The notes under the pieces are model-generated. The model did no database searches. It had not been told where the DNA came from and saw nothing but the letters and a program-made list of their open reading frames with translations. From Streptosporangium lutulentum (GTDB lineage: Bacteria > Actinomycetota > Actinomycetes > Streptosporangiales > Streptosporangiaceae), in assembly GCF_030811455.1 (NCBI RefSeq), contig NZ_JAUSQU010000001.1, positions 7,254,001 through 7,318,000 on the forward strand: a stretch of 64,000 bases of DNA. Reading direction: 5' to 3'. Below are positions 16,268 to 26,700 of the stretch, piece after piece. Within the stretch, counting starts at the first letter, position 1. Every line of letters starts with the position of its first letter. Both the position numbers and the translations under genes were made by a program.

Positions 16268-18913
16268 GTGGACGGCAGAACGGCCCGCCATGCCCTCGCC
16301 CAGCCCTCGGCCCCGGCCTCGCCTCCCGCCACGTCCCCCGCGCCCGGCTTCACCCCGGCTCGTGAGACGACCGCGGCCAGGCTGACGCCGTACGGCCTGC
16401 GCTGCGAGCACCGGCGGACGCCGCTCGGCGTCGGCGAGCCCCGGCCGCTGCTGTCGTGGCGGCTCGCGTCGGCACAGGCGGGCGACGACCCCGTGGCCTA
16501 CGAGCTGGAGGTGGGCGACTGGTCGAGCGGCAGGGTCGACGACCCCGCCGCGATCGGCGCCCTCTACGGCGGGCCGCCGCTCCTTCCCCGCACGAGGTAC
16601 GACTGGCGCGTCACGGTCTGGGCCGAGGACGGCACCGCCGGCAGCGCGGAGTCGTGGTTCGAGACCGGCCAGGACCTCTGGCAGGCGTCCTGGATCGCGC
16701 ACGACCCCCACGCCGTCGAGCACGTCGATCCGCCGACCGAGGGCGACCAGGCGCTCAGCCACCACGGCCTGCTGCCCTGCCCCCGGCTGCGCACGAGTTT
16801 CGAAAGCTCCGGGGTGAGCAGGGCCAGGCTCTACATCAGCGCCAAGGGCCTGTACGAGGCCGGGGTCAACGGCCACCGCGCCGGCGACGCCGAGCTCGCC
16901 CCGGGCTGGACCGACTACCGCAGGCGGATCCAGTACCAGGTCCACGACGTGACCCCGTTCCTGCTCGACGGCGAGAACGTGCTGGCCGTGACGCTCGCCG
17001 ACGGCTGGTGGAGCGGCTTCGTCGGGTTCGACCCCCGCCGCCCCGGCTACCACTACGGCCGCTTCCCCGAGCTCATCGCCGAGCTCCACCTGACCTTCGA
17101 GGACGGCTCCACCCGGGTCGTCGCCACCGGTGAGGGCTGGCGCACCGGCCACGGCGCGATCCGCTACGGCGACCTGCTCAAGGGCGAGTGCCACGACGCC
17201 CGCGCCGAGACCCCGGGCTGGGACCTGCCCGGCTTCGACGACTCCTCCTGGCGCCCCGCCGTGGTCACCGGGGACGACCACTCCCTCCTCGTCGCCTCCC
17301 GCGACGAGCCGGTGCGCGCGCTCGGCGAGCTGCTCCCGGTCTCCTCCACCCCGGTCCGGCCCGGCGTGCACCTGGTCGACTTCGGGCAGAACATCGCCGG
17401 CCGGGTGCGGCTCACCGTGCGGGACCAGGAGCCGGGACGGCGGGTGACCGTACGGCACGGCGAGAAGCTCGACGGCGACGACCGCCTGCACACCGCGAAC
17501 CTGCGCACCGCCGACGCGACCGACGTGCTGATCACCGCGGGCGGGGCGGAGGAGGTGTTCGAACCGCGGTTCACCTACCACGGCTTCCGCTACGCCGAGG
17601 TGAGCGGGCTCGACCGGCTCGACGACATCAGGGCGGTCGTCCTCCACAGCGACACCCCGCCGGCCGGCACGTTCGAGTGTTCGGACCCGGAGATCAACCG
17701 GCTGCACGAGAACATCGTCTGGGGCCAGCGCGGCAACTTCGTCAGCGTCCCCACCGACTGCCCGCAACGCGACGAACGGCTGGGCTGGCTCGCGGACGCG
17801 CAGGTGTTCCTGCCCACCGCCTGCTTCAACGCCGACGTCTCCGGGTTCTTCGGCAAGTGGACGCGGGACGTGGTGGACGCCCAGTCACCCGAGGGCGGTT
17901 TCCCCAACGTCGCCCCGCTGCTCAGCGGGGTGGCCGACGAGGGCGCGCCCGGCTGGGCGGACGCGGGGGTGCTGGTCCCCTGGCACCTCTACCGGACCTA
18001 CGGCGACGACAGGTTTCTCGACGTCGACGCCATGGCCCGGTGGGTGGACTTCGTCGCGCGGAACAACCCCGACCTGATCTGGCGGCACCGGACCGGCCCG
18101 CACTTCGCCGACTGGCTGGCCCCCGGCCCCGCCACCCCGCGCGAGGTGCTGGCCACCGCGTTCTTCCACCGCAGCGCGGCGCTCACCGCCGAGGCCGCCC
18201 GGGTACGGGGCCGGCACGACGAGGCGGAGCGCCTCGGGTCGCTGGCCGTCCGCATCCGTGAGGCGTTCGCCGCGGAGTTCGTCGGCGACGGCGGCCTGGT
18301 CGAGGGCGACACCCAGACCGGATACCTGCTGGCGCTGGCGTTCGGCCTGCTCACCCCCGAGCAGACCGTCGGCGCCGCCACACGGCTGGCCGCGCTGGTC
18401 GAGGAGTCCGGTCCGCTGACCGGGTTCCTCGGCGTCAACCTGCTCTGCCCGGTGCTGTCCGCGCACGGCCGCGACGACCTCGCGCACGCCCTGCTCCGCA
18501 GGACCGAACCGCCGTCGTGGCTCTACCAGGTGCGACAGGGCGCGACCACCGTGTGGGAGCGCTGGGACGGGGTCGGGGCCGCCTCGATGAACTCCTTCAA
18601 CCACTACGCGTTCGGATCGATCGGCGAGTGGCTCTACAGCGGCGTCGCCGGGATCGACCAGGCACCCGGTTCCGTCGCCTACCGGGAGCTGGTGATCCGG
18701 CCCCTTCCCGGCGAGCTGAGCCGGGCCGGCGCCTCCTACGAGTCGGCGCGCGGCCTCATCTCGGTGAGCTGGCGAAACGACGACGAAGGGTTCCGGCTCC
18801 AGACGCGCATCCCGCCCGGCGCCACGGCGACGGTGCACCTGCCCGGCGGCGACACCCACCGGGTGACCTCGGGGGACCACATTTTCGAGCTAGTCCGAGG
18901 AGAGAAAGCATGA
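16268..18913 (+). CDS. Alpha-L-rhamnosidase, GH78
   Basis: An 881-residue GH78 enzyme removing terminal alpha-L-rhamnose from glycosides. Visible order: an N-terminal beta-domain (LTPYGLRCEHRRTPLG, PLLSWRL), the carbohydrate-binding Bac_rhamnosid_N region (ARLYISAKGLYEAGVNG, LAPGWTDYRRRIQYQ), the catalytic (alpha/alpha)6 barrel with FVSVPTDCPQRDERLGW carrying the DxxxR-E acid region, and a WLYQVRQGATTVWERWDG segment with the second glutamate. There is no signal peptide, so it acts inside the cell on imported glycosides. The GTG at 16268 has GGAGG five bases upstream, and a GTG at 16262 overlaps that site. It overlaps the next gene by ATGA. Confidence 0.93.
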   Translation: MDGRTARHALAQPSAPASPPATSPAPGFTPARETTAARLTPYGLRCEHRRTPLGVGEPRPLLSWRLASAQAGDDPVAYELEVGDWSSGRVDDPAAIGALYGGPPLLPRTRYDWRVTVWAEDGTAGSAESWFETGQDLWQASWIAHDPHAVEHVDPPTEGDQALSHHGLLPCPRLRTSFESSGVSRARLYISAKGLYEAGVNGHRAGDAELAPGWTDYRRRIQYQVHDVTPFLLDGENVLAVTLADGWWSGFVGFDPRRPGYHYGRFPELIAELHLTFEDGSTRVVATGEGWRTGHGAIRYGDLLKGECHDARAETPGWDLPGFDDSSWRPAVVTGDDHSLLVASRDEPVRALGELLPVSSTPVRPGVHLVDFGQNIAGRVRLTVRDQEPGRRVTVRHGEKLDGDDRLHTANLRTADATDVLITAGGAEEVFEPRFTYHGFRYAEVSGLDRLDDIRAVVLHSDTPPAGTFECSDPEINRLHENIVWGQRGNFVSVPTDCPQRDERLGWLADAQVFLPTACFNADVSGFFGKWTRDVVDAQSPEGGFPNVAPLLSGVADEGAPGWADAGVLVPWHLYRTYGDDRFLDVDAMARWVDFVARNNPDLIWRHRTGPHFADWLAPGPATPREVLATAFFHRSAALTAEAARVRGRHDEAERLGSLAVRIREAFAAEFVGDGGLVEGDTQTGYLLALAFGLLTPEQTVGAATRLAALVEESGPLTGFLGVNLLCPVLSAHGRDDLAHALLRRTEPPSWLYQVRQGATTVWERWDGVGAASMNSFNHYAFGSIGEWLYSGVAGIDQAPGSVAYRELVIRPLPGELSRAGASYESARGLISVSWRNDDEGFRLQTRIPPGATATVHLPGGDTHRVTSGDHIFELVRGEKA

Positions 18914-20373
18914 CCGACCTTCGCGACGCGAAGATGAGTCGCGCCCAGTTCTTCCGCATGATGGGAGGCCTGACGGTGGCCGCCGCGGCCACCGCGTGTT
19001 CCACCAACCCCCAGGCGGGCGGCACCACCGCCGGCGGCGCGAGCGGTGACGCGGCGGTGAGCCTGAAGTTCGTGGGCGTCGCCGACGAGAAGGCGCCGAT
19101 GGACGAGTTGGTCGCCCTCTACAGGCAGGTCAGGTCCAACGTGTCGATCGCTGCCTCCTACGCCCCGACCGACCAGGTGCAGACCTCGCTGCGCACCCAG
19201 CTCGGCGCGGGCAACGCCCCCGACCTGCACGTCGTCTACCCCGGCAGCGGCAGCGCGATGTCGATGACCGAGATCGCCGGAGCCGGCCTGCTGGCCGATC
19301 TGTCGGCCCAGCCATGGACGAAGACCATCCCTGCAGGCTTCAAACCCGACTTCCAGCTCCAGGGCAAGACCTACGTCTTCTCCGCCGGATCGTCCGTTAT
19401 CGGCGCGGTCTACAACAAGAAGGTCTTTGAGAAGGCCGGGGTCGACCAGCCACCCACAACGTGGAGCGAGTTCCTCCAGGTCTGCGAGAAGATCAAGAAG
19501 TCGGGCGTGGCTCCGATCGCACTCGGCGCGCAGACCCCTTGGGTAACCCAGATGATCACCTTGGCGCTCGTGCCGTCCACGGTGTACGCCAAGGACCCGA
19601 CCTTCGACGACAAGCAGCTCGCCGGGCAGGCCAGCTTCTCCCAGTCGGGCTGGCGCGACGCCATGGAGATGTATCTGGAGCTGCAGAAGCGCGGCTACTT
19701 CAACGACAAGCCGAACGGGACGACGTTCGAGCAGCAGACCTCCATGGTGGCGACCGGCAAGGCGGGAATGGCCATCCAGGTGTCAGCGGTGCTGGCCGCC
19801 TTCCGTGACGCGACCACGACACCGGACGACCTGTCGATGTTCCCACTGCCCGGCACCGACGACCCCGGGCAGATCCGGATCCCCGCCGGCGTGGTGGTGG
19901 GTCTGGGCGTAAGCGCCAAGTCCGGGAACGTGGAGGAGGCCAAGGCCTTCATCGACTTCCTCGGCAAGCAGGAGAACATCAATCGCTGGGCCAAGGCCAT
20001 CGCCGCGATCCCGCTGACCCAGGACGCGAGCTCCACCATCGATCCGGCGGTGGAGTCGTTCATGCCCTTCACCAAGGACCAGGCGGTGCCCTTCGACCAT
20101 CGGTGGCCCAACGCCGAGGTGCAGCCGACCCACTTCGCGGTCGTCCAGGAACTGCTGGCGGGCAAGAGCACGATCGACGAAGCGCTGAAGAAGATGGACG
20201 AGGCGTACGCCAAGTGAACGGCCCGCACCCCGTGACAGCCCTGAGCCGCGGCCCAGATCTGAAGCTACCTCGGCGAGGAGGAGCCCTTCGCCGGCGTGGC
20301 GAGCTTCCGGGCGATCCTCGGCGACGAGCAGGTCATGGGCTCCCTCGGGAACACGCTCCTGCCGACCGTGGCG
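18774..20373 (+). repeat. 1.6-kb tandem duplication, first unit
   Basis: The last 137 bases of GH78 plus the binding-protein gene and the start of a permease gene are duplicated with an offset of exactly 1,600 bases (18910 corresponds to 20510). The second unit begins at about 20374 inside a permease fragment and runs through the second binding-protein gene. The GH78-tail copies differ at about one base, and the central parts of the two binding-protein genes differ much more. Confidence 0.85.
18910..20217 (+). CDS. ABC sugar-transport solute-binding lipoprotein, copy 1
   Basis: A 435-residue family-1 extracellular solute-binding protein. The N-terminus has a basic region (SRAQFFRMMGG), a hydrophobic core and a lipobox ending at Cys30 (AAAATAC). 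The mature part shows the usual fold markers (DLHVVYPGSG, YNKKVFEKAGV, PPTTWSEFLQVCEKIKK, NINRWAKAIAAIPLT). It should capture the rhamnoside for the permeases encoded downstream. The ATGA overlap with GH78 couples its translation. It is about 85% like copy 2 by eye, with near-identical ends and a diverged centre. Confidence 0.9.
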   Translation: MTDLRDAKMSRAQFFRMMGGLTVAAAATACSTNPQAGGTTAGGASGDAAVSLKFVGVADEKAPMDELVALYRQVRSNVSIAASYAPTDQVQTSLRTQLGAGNAPDLHVVYPGSGSAMSMTEIAGAGLLADLSAQPWTKTIPAGFKPDFQLQGKTYVFSAGSSVIGAVYNKKVFEKAGVDQPPTTWSEFLQVCEKIKKSGVAPIALGAQTPWVTQMITLALVPSTVYAKDPTFDDKQLAGQASFSQSGWRDAMEMYLELQKRGYFNDKPNGTTFEQQTSMVATGKAGMAIQVSAVLAAFRDATTTPDDLSMFPLPGTDDPGQIRIPAGVVVGLGVSAKSGNVEEAKAFIDFLGKQENINRWAKAIAAIPLTQDASSTIDPAVESFMPFTKDQAVPFDHRWPNAEVQPTHFAVVQELLAGKSTIDEALKKMDEAYAK

Positions 20374-20513
20374 ATAACGACGACGAAGGGTTCCGGCTCC
20401 AGACGCGCATCCCGCCGGGCGCCACGGCGACGGTGCACCTGCCCGGCGGCGACACCCACCGGGTGACCTCGGGGGACCACATTTTCGAGCTAGTCCGAGG
20501 AGAGAAAGCATGA
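20255..20513 (+). pseudogene. Permease fragment fused to a GH78 tail at the duplication junction
   Basis: Bases 20255-20374 encode a fragment of the permease (FRAILGDEQVMGSLGNTLL), nearly identical to the permease at 21909-22829 but lacking its first 60 or so residues and everything after this point. At 20374 the sequence switches to the last 137 bases of GH78 (ending HIFELVRGEKA), which lead into the second binding-protein gene exactly as GH78 does into the first. This records a duplication followed by deletion. Confidence 0.85.
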
Positions 20514-21820
20514 CCGACCTTCGCGACGCCAGGATAAGCCGCGCGCAGTTCTTCCGCATGATGGGAGGCCTGGCGGTGGCCGCCGCGGCCACCGCGTGTT
20601 CCACCAACCCCCAGACGGGCGGCACCACCGCCGCCGGCGCGAGCGGTGACGCGGCGGTGAGCCTGAAGTTCGTGGGCGTCGCCGACCAGAAGGCGCCGAT
20701 GGACGTGCTGCTCGCCGCCTACAAGAAGGCCAAGGCGAGCGTGTCGATCTCGGTCTCCTACGCCCCGACCGACCAGGTGCAGACCTCGCTGCGCACCCAG
20801 CTCGGCGCGGGCAACGCCCCCGACCTGCACGTCGTCTACCCCGGCAGCGGCAGCGCGATGTCGATGGCCGAGATCGCCAAGGCCGGGCTGCTCGCGGACC
20901 TGTCGGCCCAGGCGTGGACCCAGTCGATCCCCACCGGGTTCAAGCCGGCCTTCCAGCAGGACGGCAAGACCTTCATGTACTCGGCGGGCTCGTCGGTCAT
21001 CGGTGCGATCTACAACAAGAAGGTCTTCCAGGAGGCGGGCATCGACACCCCGCCCACCACGTGGACCGAGTTCCTCGGGGTCTGCGAGAAGCTGAAGAAG
21101 GCGGGCAAGGTCCCGATCGCGCTGGGCGCGCAGACCCCGTGGGTCACCCAGCTCATCAACTACGCTCTCGTGCCCTCCACCGTCTACGCGAAGGACCCCA
21201 CCTTCGACGACAAGCAGGCCGCCGGGCAGACCAGCTTCGCGCAGTCCGGCTGGCGCGACTCCATGGAGATGTACCTGGAGCTGCAGAAGCGCGGCTACTT
21301 CAACGACAAGCCCAACGGCACCACCTTCGAGCAGCAGACCTCGATGGTCGCGACCGGCAAGGCCGCGATGGCGATCCAGGTGTCGGCGGTGCTGCCGGCC
21401 TTCCGCGACGCCGCCACGAGCCCCGACGACCTGTCGATGTTCCCGCTGCCCGGATCCGACGACGCCTCGACCGTGTGGATCCCCGCGGGCGTCGTCGTGG
21501 GGCTCGGCGCCAGCGCCAAGGGCAAGAACGCCGAGGAGGCCAAGGCCTTCATCGACTTCCTCGGCAAGCAGGAGAACATCAACCTCTGGGCCAAGGCCAT
21601 CGCCGCGATCCCGCTGACCCAGGACGCGAGCTCCACGATCGACCCGGCCGTGGAGTCGTTCCTGCCCTTCACCAAGGACAAGGCGGTGCCGTTCATGGAC
21701 CAGCGCTGGCCCAACGCCGAGGTGCAGCCGACCCACTTCGCGGTCGTCCAGGAACTGCTGGCGGGCAAGAGCACCGTCGACGAGGCACTGAAGAAGATGG
21801 ACGAGGCGTACGCCAAGTGA
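20510..21820 (+). CDS. ABC sugar-transport solute-binding lipoprotein, copy 2
   Basis: A 436-residue paralogue of the preceding binding protein with the same lipobox (Cys30) and fold markers (YNKKVFQEAGIDTPPTTWTEF, NINLWAKAIAAIPLT). Differences cluster at residues 60-240, for example LLAAYKKAKASVSISVSY versus LVALYRQVRSNVSIAASY, so ligand preference may differ. It keeps the same upstream ribosome site because the GH78 tail was duplicated with it. It is directly followed by the two permease genes and is probably the ancestral, operon-linked copy. Confidence 0.9.
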   Translation: MTDLRDARISRAQFFRMMGGLAVAAAATACSTNPQTGGTTAAGASGDAAVSLKFVGVADQKAPMDVLLAAYKKAKASVSISVSYAPTDQVQTSLRTQLGAGNAPDLHVVYPGSGSAMSMAEIAKAGLLADLSAQAWTQSIPTGFKPAFQQDGKTFMYSAGSSVIGAIYNKKVFQEAGIDTPPTTWTEFLGVCEKLKKAGKVPIALGAQTPWVTQLINYALVPSTVYAKDPTFDDKQAAGQTSFAQSGWRDSMEMYLELQKRGYFNDKPNGTTFEQQTSMVATGKAAMAIQVSAVLPAFRDAATSPDDLSMFPLPGSDDASTVWIPAGVVVGLGASAKGKNAEEAKAFIDFLGKQENINLWAKAIAAIPLTQDASSTIDPAVESFLPFTKDKAVPFMDQRWPNAEVQPTHFAVVQELLAGKSTVDEALKKMDEAYAK

Positions 21821-21908
21821 GCAGCTCGCACCTCGTGAGCGGTCCGGGCGATGTGAGCGGCCCGGACCGTGTGGGACGGCACGCCACCGTGGACAGGCGG
21901 GAGGCGCC

Positions 21909-22829
21909 GTGACCCTGACCACTCAGCCCGTCAAGACGCCGCCCGCCGCGCGGGTACGGCGGATCGGGCGCGCGGCCGCGTTCGCCCCCTCCTGGTGGTT
22001 CGCCGTCCCCGCCCTGCTGGTCTACGCGGGGGTCGTGCTCTACCCGAGCATCGTGGGCGTGTTCTACGCCTTCACCGACTGGAGCGGCATCGGCGAGGGG
22101 AAGTCCTTCGTCGGCCTGGCGAACTTCCGGGCGATCCTCGGCGACGAGCAGGTCATGGGCTCCCTCGGGAACACGCTCCTGCTGACCGTGGTGATCCTGG
22201 TCGTGCAGAACGGCGTGGGCCTGTTGCTCGCGCTCGGTGTGCACGCCAAGCTGAAGAGCAGGGCGCTGCTACGGGTGATCTTCTTCGCGCCCGTCGTGGT
22301 CAGCCCGGTCATGGTCGCCTTCCTGTGGAAGTACGTCTACACCCCCGACCCCTCCGCGGGCCTGAACGGGCTGCTCGGCCTGAACATCGACTGGCTGGGC
22401 GACCCGTCGGTCGCGCTGTGGTCGATCGCGGGCATGGTCGTGTGGCAGTACGCCGGGTACTCGATGGTCATCTTCCTGGCCGGCCTGGAGGGCGTCCCGA
22501 AGGAACTGCACGAGGCCGCGATGATCGACGGCGCGGGCACGCTCCAGCGGTTCCGCTACGTCACCTGGCCGCTGCTCGCCCCCGCCCTGACGATCAACCT
22601 GATGCTCTCCACGATCGGCGGGCTGAAGCTGTTCGACCAGGTGTTCGCGGCGACCAACGGCGGCCCCGGCTACGCCACCGAGACCTTGTCGACCGTCCTG
22701 TACAAGCAGGCGTTCGTCTACGGCAAGTTCGGCTACAGCACGGCGATCGCGCTCGTGCTCGCCCTGTTCGTGGCGGCGGTGTCGCTCGTGCAGGTCTACT
22801 ACCTGCGCTCCCGGGAGGTCGCCCAGTGA
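21909..22829 (+). CDS. ABC sugar permease, MalF-type
   Basis: A 306-residue inner-membrane permease with six hydrophobic segments and the cytoplasmic EAA loop (EAAMIDGAGTLQRFRYVTWP) that contacts the ATPase. GGGAGG precedes the GTG start by four bases. It overlaps the next permease by GTGA. No ATP-binding subunit is encoded here, so it probably uses a shared MsiK-type ATPase, as many actinomycete sugar ABC systems do. Confidence 0.93.
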   Translation: MTLTTQPVKTPPAARVRRIGRAAAFAPSWWFAVPALLVYAGVVLYPSIVGVFYAFTDWSGIGEGKSFVGLANFRAILGDEQVMGSLGNTLLLTVVILVVQNGVGLLLALGVHAKLKSRALLRVIFFAPVVVSPVMVAFLWKYVYTPDPSAGLNGLLGLNIDWLGDPSVALWSIAGMVVWQYAGYSMVIFLAGLEGVPKELHEAAMIDGAGTLQRFRYVTWPLLAPALTINLMLSTIGGLKLFDQVFAATNGGPGYATETLSTVLYKQAFVYGKFGYSTAIALVLALFVAAVSLVQVYYLRSREVAQ

Positions 22830-23641
22830 AGTCCAGGACCTTCCTGCTGGAAATCGTCATGATCGCGGTGGCGGTCGCGTTCCTCTTCCCCGTCTACGCG
22901 CTGGTCACCCTGTCGTTGAAGAGCCCCGACCAGATCTCGCAGACCCCGCTCTCGCTGCCCAACCCGCCCACCACGGCCAACTTCACCGAGGCGTGGTCGG
23001 CGGCGGCGCTCGGCCCCTCCCTGATCAACAGCACGGTGATCACGGTGGCCAGCCTGGTCGCGCTGATCGCGTTCGGCTCGTTCGCCGCCTACTTCCTGGC
23101 GCGGACCGCGACCCGGCTCGGTTACGGGCTGTACATCCTGTTCCTGCTCGGCATCGTGCTGCCGTTCCAGCTCGGCATGATCCCGCTGTACGAGCTGGTC
23201 AGCGACCTGGGCCTGATCGGCACGCACGCGGGGATGATCATTTTCTACACCGGCGTCCAGATGCCGTTCACGATCTTCCTCTACACCGGTTTCATCCGGG
23301 CGCTCCCCCGCGAGTACGCGAGCGCCGCCCAGATCGACGGCGCCTCGCACCTGACCGCCTTCACCAAGGTCGTCTTCCCGCTGCTGCGCCCGATCACCGG
23401 CACGGTGCTGATCCTCAACGCCGTCTTCATCTGGAACGACTTCTTCACCCCGCTCCTCTACCTCGGCGGTTCCGGATTCGAGACGATCCCGGTGAGCGTC
23501 TTCGCCTTCGTCGGCCAGTACGTCTCCGACTACGGCCTGGTCTTCGCGGGGCTGGTGCTGGGCGCGCTGCCGATCGTGGCCGTCTTCCTGGTGCTGCAGA
23601 AGTATGTGATCAAGGGCTTCTCCAGCGGGCTGAAGGGCTGA
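22826..23641 (+). CDS. ABC sugar permease, MalG-type
   Basis: A 271-residue partner permease with an N-terminal anchor (FLLEIVMIAVAVAFLFPVYA), the EAA loop (ASAAQIDGASHLTAFTKVVF) and the MalG-type C-terminus (LQKYVIKGFSSGLKG). The GTG start lies four bases inside the previous gene with GGGAGG upstream. Together with the MalF-type subunit it forms the channel for the binding proteins encoded upstream. Confidence 0.93.
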   Translation: MKSRTFLLEIVMIAVAVAFLFPVYALVTLSLKSPDQISQTPLSLPNPPTTANFTEAWSAAALGPSLINSTVITVASLVALIAFGSFAAYFLARTATRLGYGLYILFLLGIVLPFQLGMIPLYELVSDLGLIGTHAGMIIFYTGVQMPFTIFLYTGFIRALPREYASAAQIDGASHLTAFTKVVFPLLRPITGTVLILNAVFIWNDFFTPLLYLGGSGFETIPVSVFAFVGQYVSDYGLVFAGLVLGALPIVAVFLVLQKYVIKGFSSGLKG

Positions 23642-23746
23642 CGTGCTCCCCCGCGCCCGCGCCGGATGACCGCCGGGATCGGCGACTCGAAGGGCTGACC
23701 CGATCCTCACGGCCCGTGCCGGGGGGCTCCACGCTGGAGGAACTGG

Positions 23747-26700
23747 ATGAACGTGTTCGACGCGCTGCGGAACCCGCCCCGCAGCCACTCTCCCGCCGCG
23801 ATCTGGTGGTGGAGCGGTGAGCCGCTGCGCAGGGATCGGCTGCGCTGGCAGATGGAGCGCCTCGTCGCGGGCGGCGTGCACAACCTGGTCATCCTGAACC
23901 TGGCCCCGTCGGGCCCGCTGTTCGGTGCCGACGCCGACGACCCGCCGTTCCTCTCCGAGGCGTGGTGGGAGCTGCTGGACGGGGTCTGCGAGGACGCCCT
24001 GGAGATCGGCGCCCGCCTGTGGTTCTACGACCAGCTCGGCTTCTCCGGCGCCGACCTGCAGGCCCGCCTGGTGCAGGAGAACCCGGAGTTCGCCGGGCAG
24101 TGGCTCGCCGCCGACGGCTCGATCTCCTCTCGCGGCTTCGACTACCTGTCCCCCGCGGCGTGCGAGGTGCTGCTCGACCGGGTGCACGGCGAGTTCGCGC
24201 GGCGGCTGGGTCACCGGTTCGGCAACGTGATCGTCGGCTCGTTCCAGGACGAGCTGCCGTCGATGCCCACGTGGTCGGCGACGTTCGCCGAGGAGTTCCT
24301 CGCCAGGCGCGGCTACCCGTTCTCCCAGGACGGCGGCCCCGCCGTCCAGCGCGACTACCAGCGGACCCGGGCCGAGCTCGCCGAGGAGGCGTTCTTCCGG
24401 CCGCTGTCGGAGTGGCACGCCGAGCACGGCCTGCTGAACGGCTGCGACCAGCAGGACCCGGCCCGCGCCGGGCACCCCGTGGAGGGCGTCGAGCTGTACG
24501 CCGACTACACGCGCACGCACCGCTGGTTCAGCGCGCCCGGTTCCGACCACCACGGCGACGCCCGGGTGCACTCCTCCCTCGCCCACCTGTACGGCCGGCC
24601 GCGAACGTGGATCGAGGCGTTCCACTCCAGCGGCTGGGGCGGCACGCTGGAGGAGACGTTCGACTGGCTGCTGCCCTGGCTGCGGGCGGGGGCCAACCTC
24701 TACAACCCGCACGCGGTCTACTACACGACGAGGGCCGGCTGGTGGGAGTGGGCGCCGCCGTCGACCGACTGGCGCCAGCCGTACTGGCGGCACCACCGCG
24801 TCTTCGCCGACGCCGTCACCCGCCTGTGCGCGGTGCTCTCCCTGGGCCGCCACCTCTGTGACGTCGCGGTCCTGTTCCCCACGGCCACCGCCCAGGCCGG
24901 CTCCGGAAACCCCGGAGCTGACGCCACCGCACAGGCGGGCCCCGGAAACACCGGGCAGGACACCCCCCGGACCGGGTCCGGAAACGCCGCGGCGCAGGAC
25001 GGGTCCGGAGGCGACGCGCGGGACGCCGCCGCGCGGGCGCAGCGGGTGTACCGGGAGCTCGTGGGCGACATGGCGTGGTTCCAGACCGTGCCCGGGGCGC
25101 TCGACCGGCTCTGCCTGGACGCCGACGTCATCGACGACGAGTCCGTCCGGCGCGCGGTGGTCTCCGGCGGCAGGCTTGAGGTGTCCACCGAGTCGTACGG
25201 GGTGATCGTCCTCCCGGCGGCCACCGTTCTCGACGAGGTCACCGCCGAACGTCTGGACGCGTTCGCGGCGGCCGGCGGCAGGCTGATCGCCGTCGAGGCG
25301 CTTCCCGACTCCCCGCGACTCCGCAGGCGCTTCGAGGAGGGCACCGCGCGGTTCGCGGCGTCGGCCGCGGATCTCGGACAGGCCCTGGAGGGGTTCGTCC
25401 CCCGGGTCGAGGCCCCCGTGCCGCCCCTGGTGCGTGAGGTGGACGGCACGACCGTGGTCTTCCTGACCGCCGCGTTCCCGCGGGCGAGCGAGATCAGCGT
25501 CAGCAAGCCGGACGAGCGCGGCGTCGAGCTGGGCTGGCTGGACGCGACCTGCGATTTTGATCCCGGCCGCTACCGGCGGGACATGCGGGTACGGGTCCGC
25601 GGCGTGACGGGCGCCCCGCTGCTGGCGAGCCCCTTCGGGGGCGAACCCCGCCCCCTGCCGTACACGATCGAGGACGACGCCGTCGAGGTGACCGTCCCCT
25701 TCGACGACGGTCCCGCCGCCCTCCTGTTGTTCCCCGCCGCGGGGACGTTCCCCGAGCCGCCCGTGGAGGGGAGTGCCCTCGGAGCGTGGAGTCCGGAGAC
25801 GGACGCCGGGGCACGGCGTGAGCCGTACGCGCATGAGATCGACCTCGGCGACGAGTGGGACATGGAGCTCGTGCCCACGCTCGACGACACCTGGGGCGAC
25901 TTCGGTGCGTCCGCCACGGTCGAGCGCTGGGAGGTGGAGACCCCCGACGGCGAGGCCGTGCACGTGACGTTCGGCCCGCGCGGCCTGCGGCGGACCGGCG
26001 ACGGCGACTGGCACCCCGCCGTCTGGTCGACCTCGCGCGGCCTGCGCAAGGACCCGATCCACCGCGACACCCTGGGCCCGAAGGGGCACGTCCCCGAGGA
26101 GTTCATCGACTTCGGTCCCGTCTCCGCGGGCCAGGCCGCGTGGTTCCGCACCCGCGTCACCGTCCCCGGTGACCTACCGGAGTCCTGGCTGGTCGTGGGG
26201 GCGGCGGCGGCGAAGGAGATCCGGGTGGACGGGGTGGAGCTGCCCCTCGACGACGCCGGATACCTCGCCGTCTGCCCGGCTCCGCTCGCGCCCGGCGAGC
26301 ACCTGCTGGAGCTCCGGCTCATCCCCGACGAGGACCTCACGCTGCGGGCGCACGTGTCCCTCACCGCGGACCCCGGAGCCGTCCGCAGGCCCGAGTGGAT
26401 CACCGGTTCCGACCTGGAGACGGTCGTCGAGGCCGAGGAGGGGACGCTCCAGGTCGCCTCCACCGCGACCTGCCTGGTGCTGGTGAACGGCGTCGAGGCC
26501 GGAAGGCAGGGCGGGTTCGACCCGTACGCGGAGGCGGACATCCCACGCGTACGCCGCTACAACGTGTCACACCTGCTGCGTCCCGGCCCCAACACGATCC
26601 GCGTGGAGTCGGCGGGGGCGGTGCTCGTCGACGGTCTGGTGGTCTCCGGTCCCGGCTGGTCGAGCCGTCCTCCCGTACGGCGGCGCCAGCACGGCGACCC

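Noticed and set aside
22799-26089. 1096-codon minus-strand open frame opposite the permease and GH106 genes
   Set aside because: It is an antisense shadow of GC-rich codons: the plus-strand genes have clear families and ribosome sites, while this translation has none.
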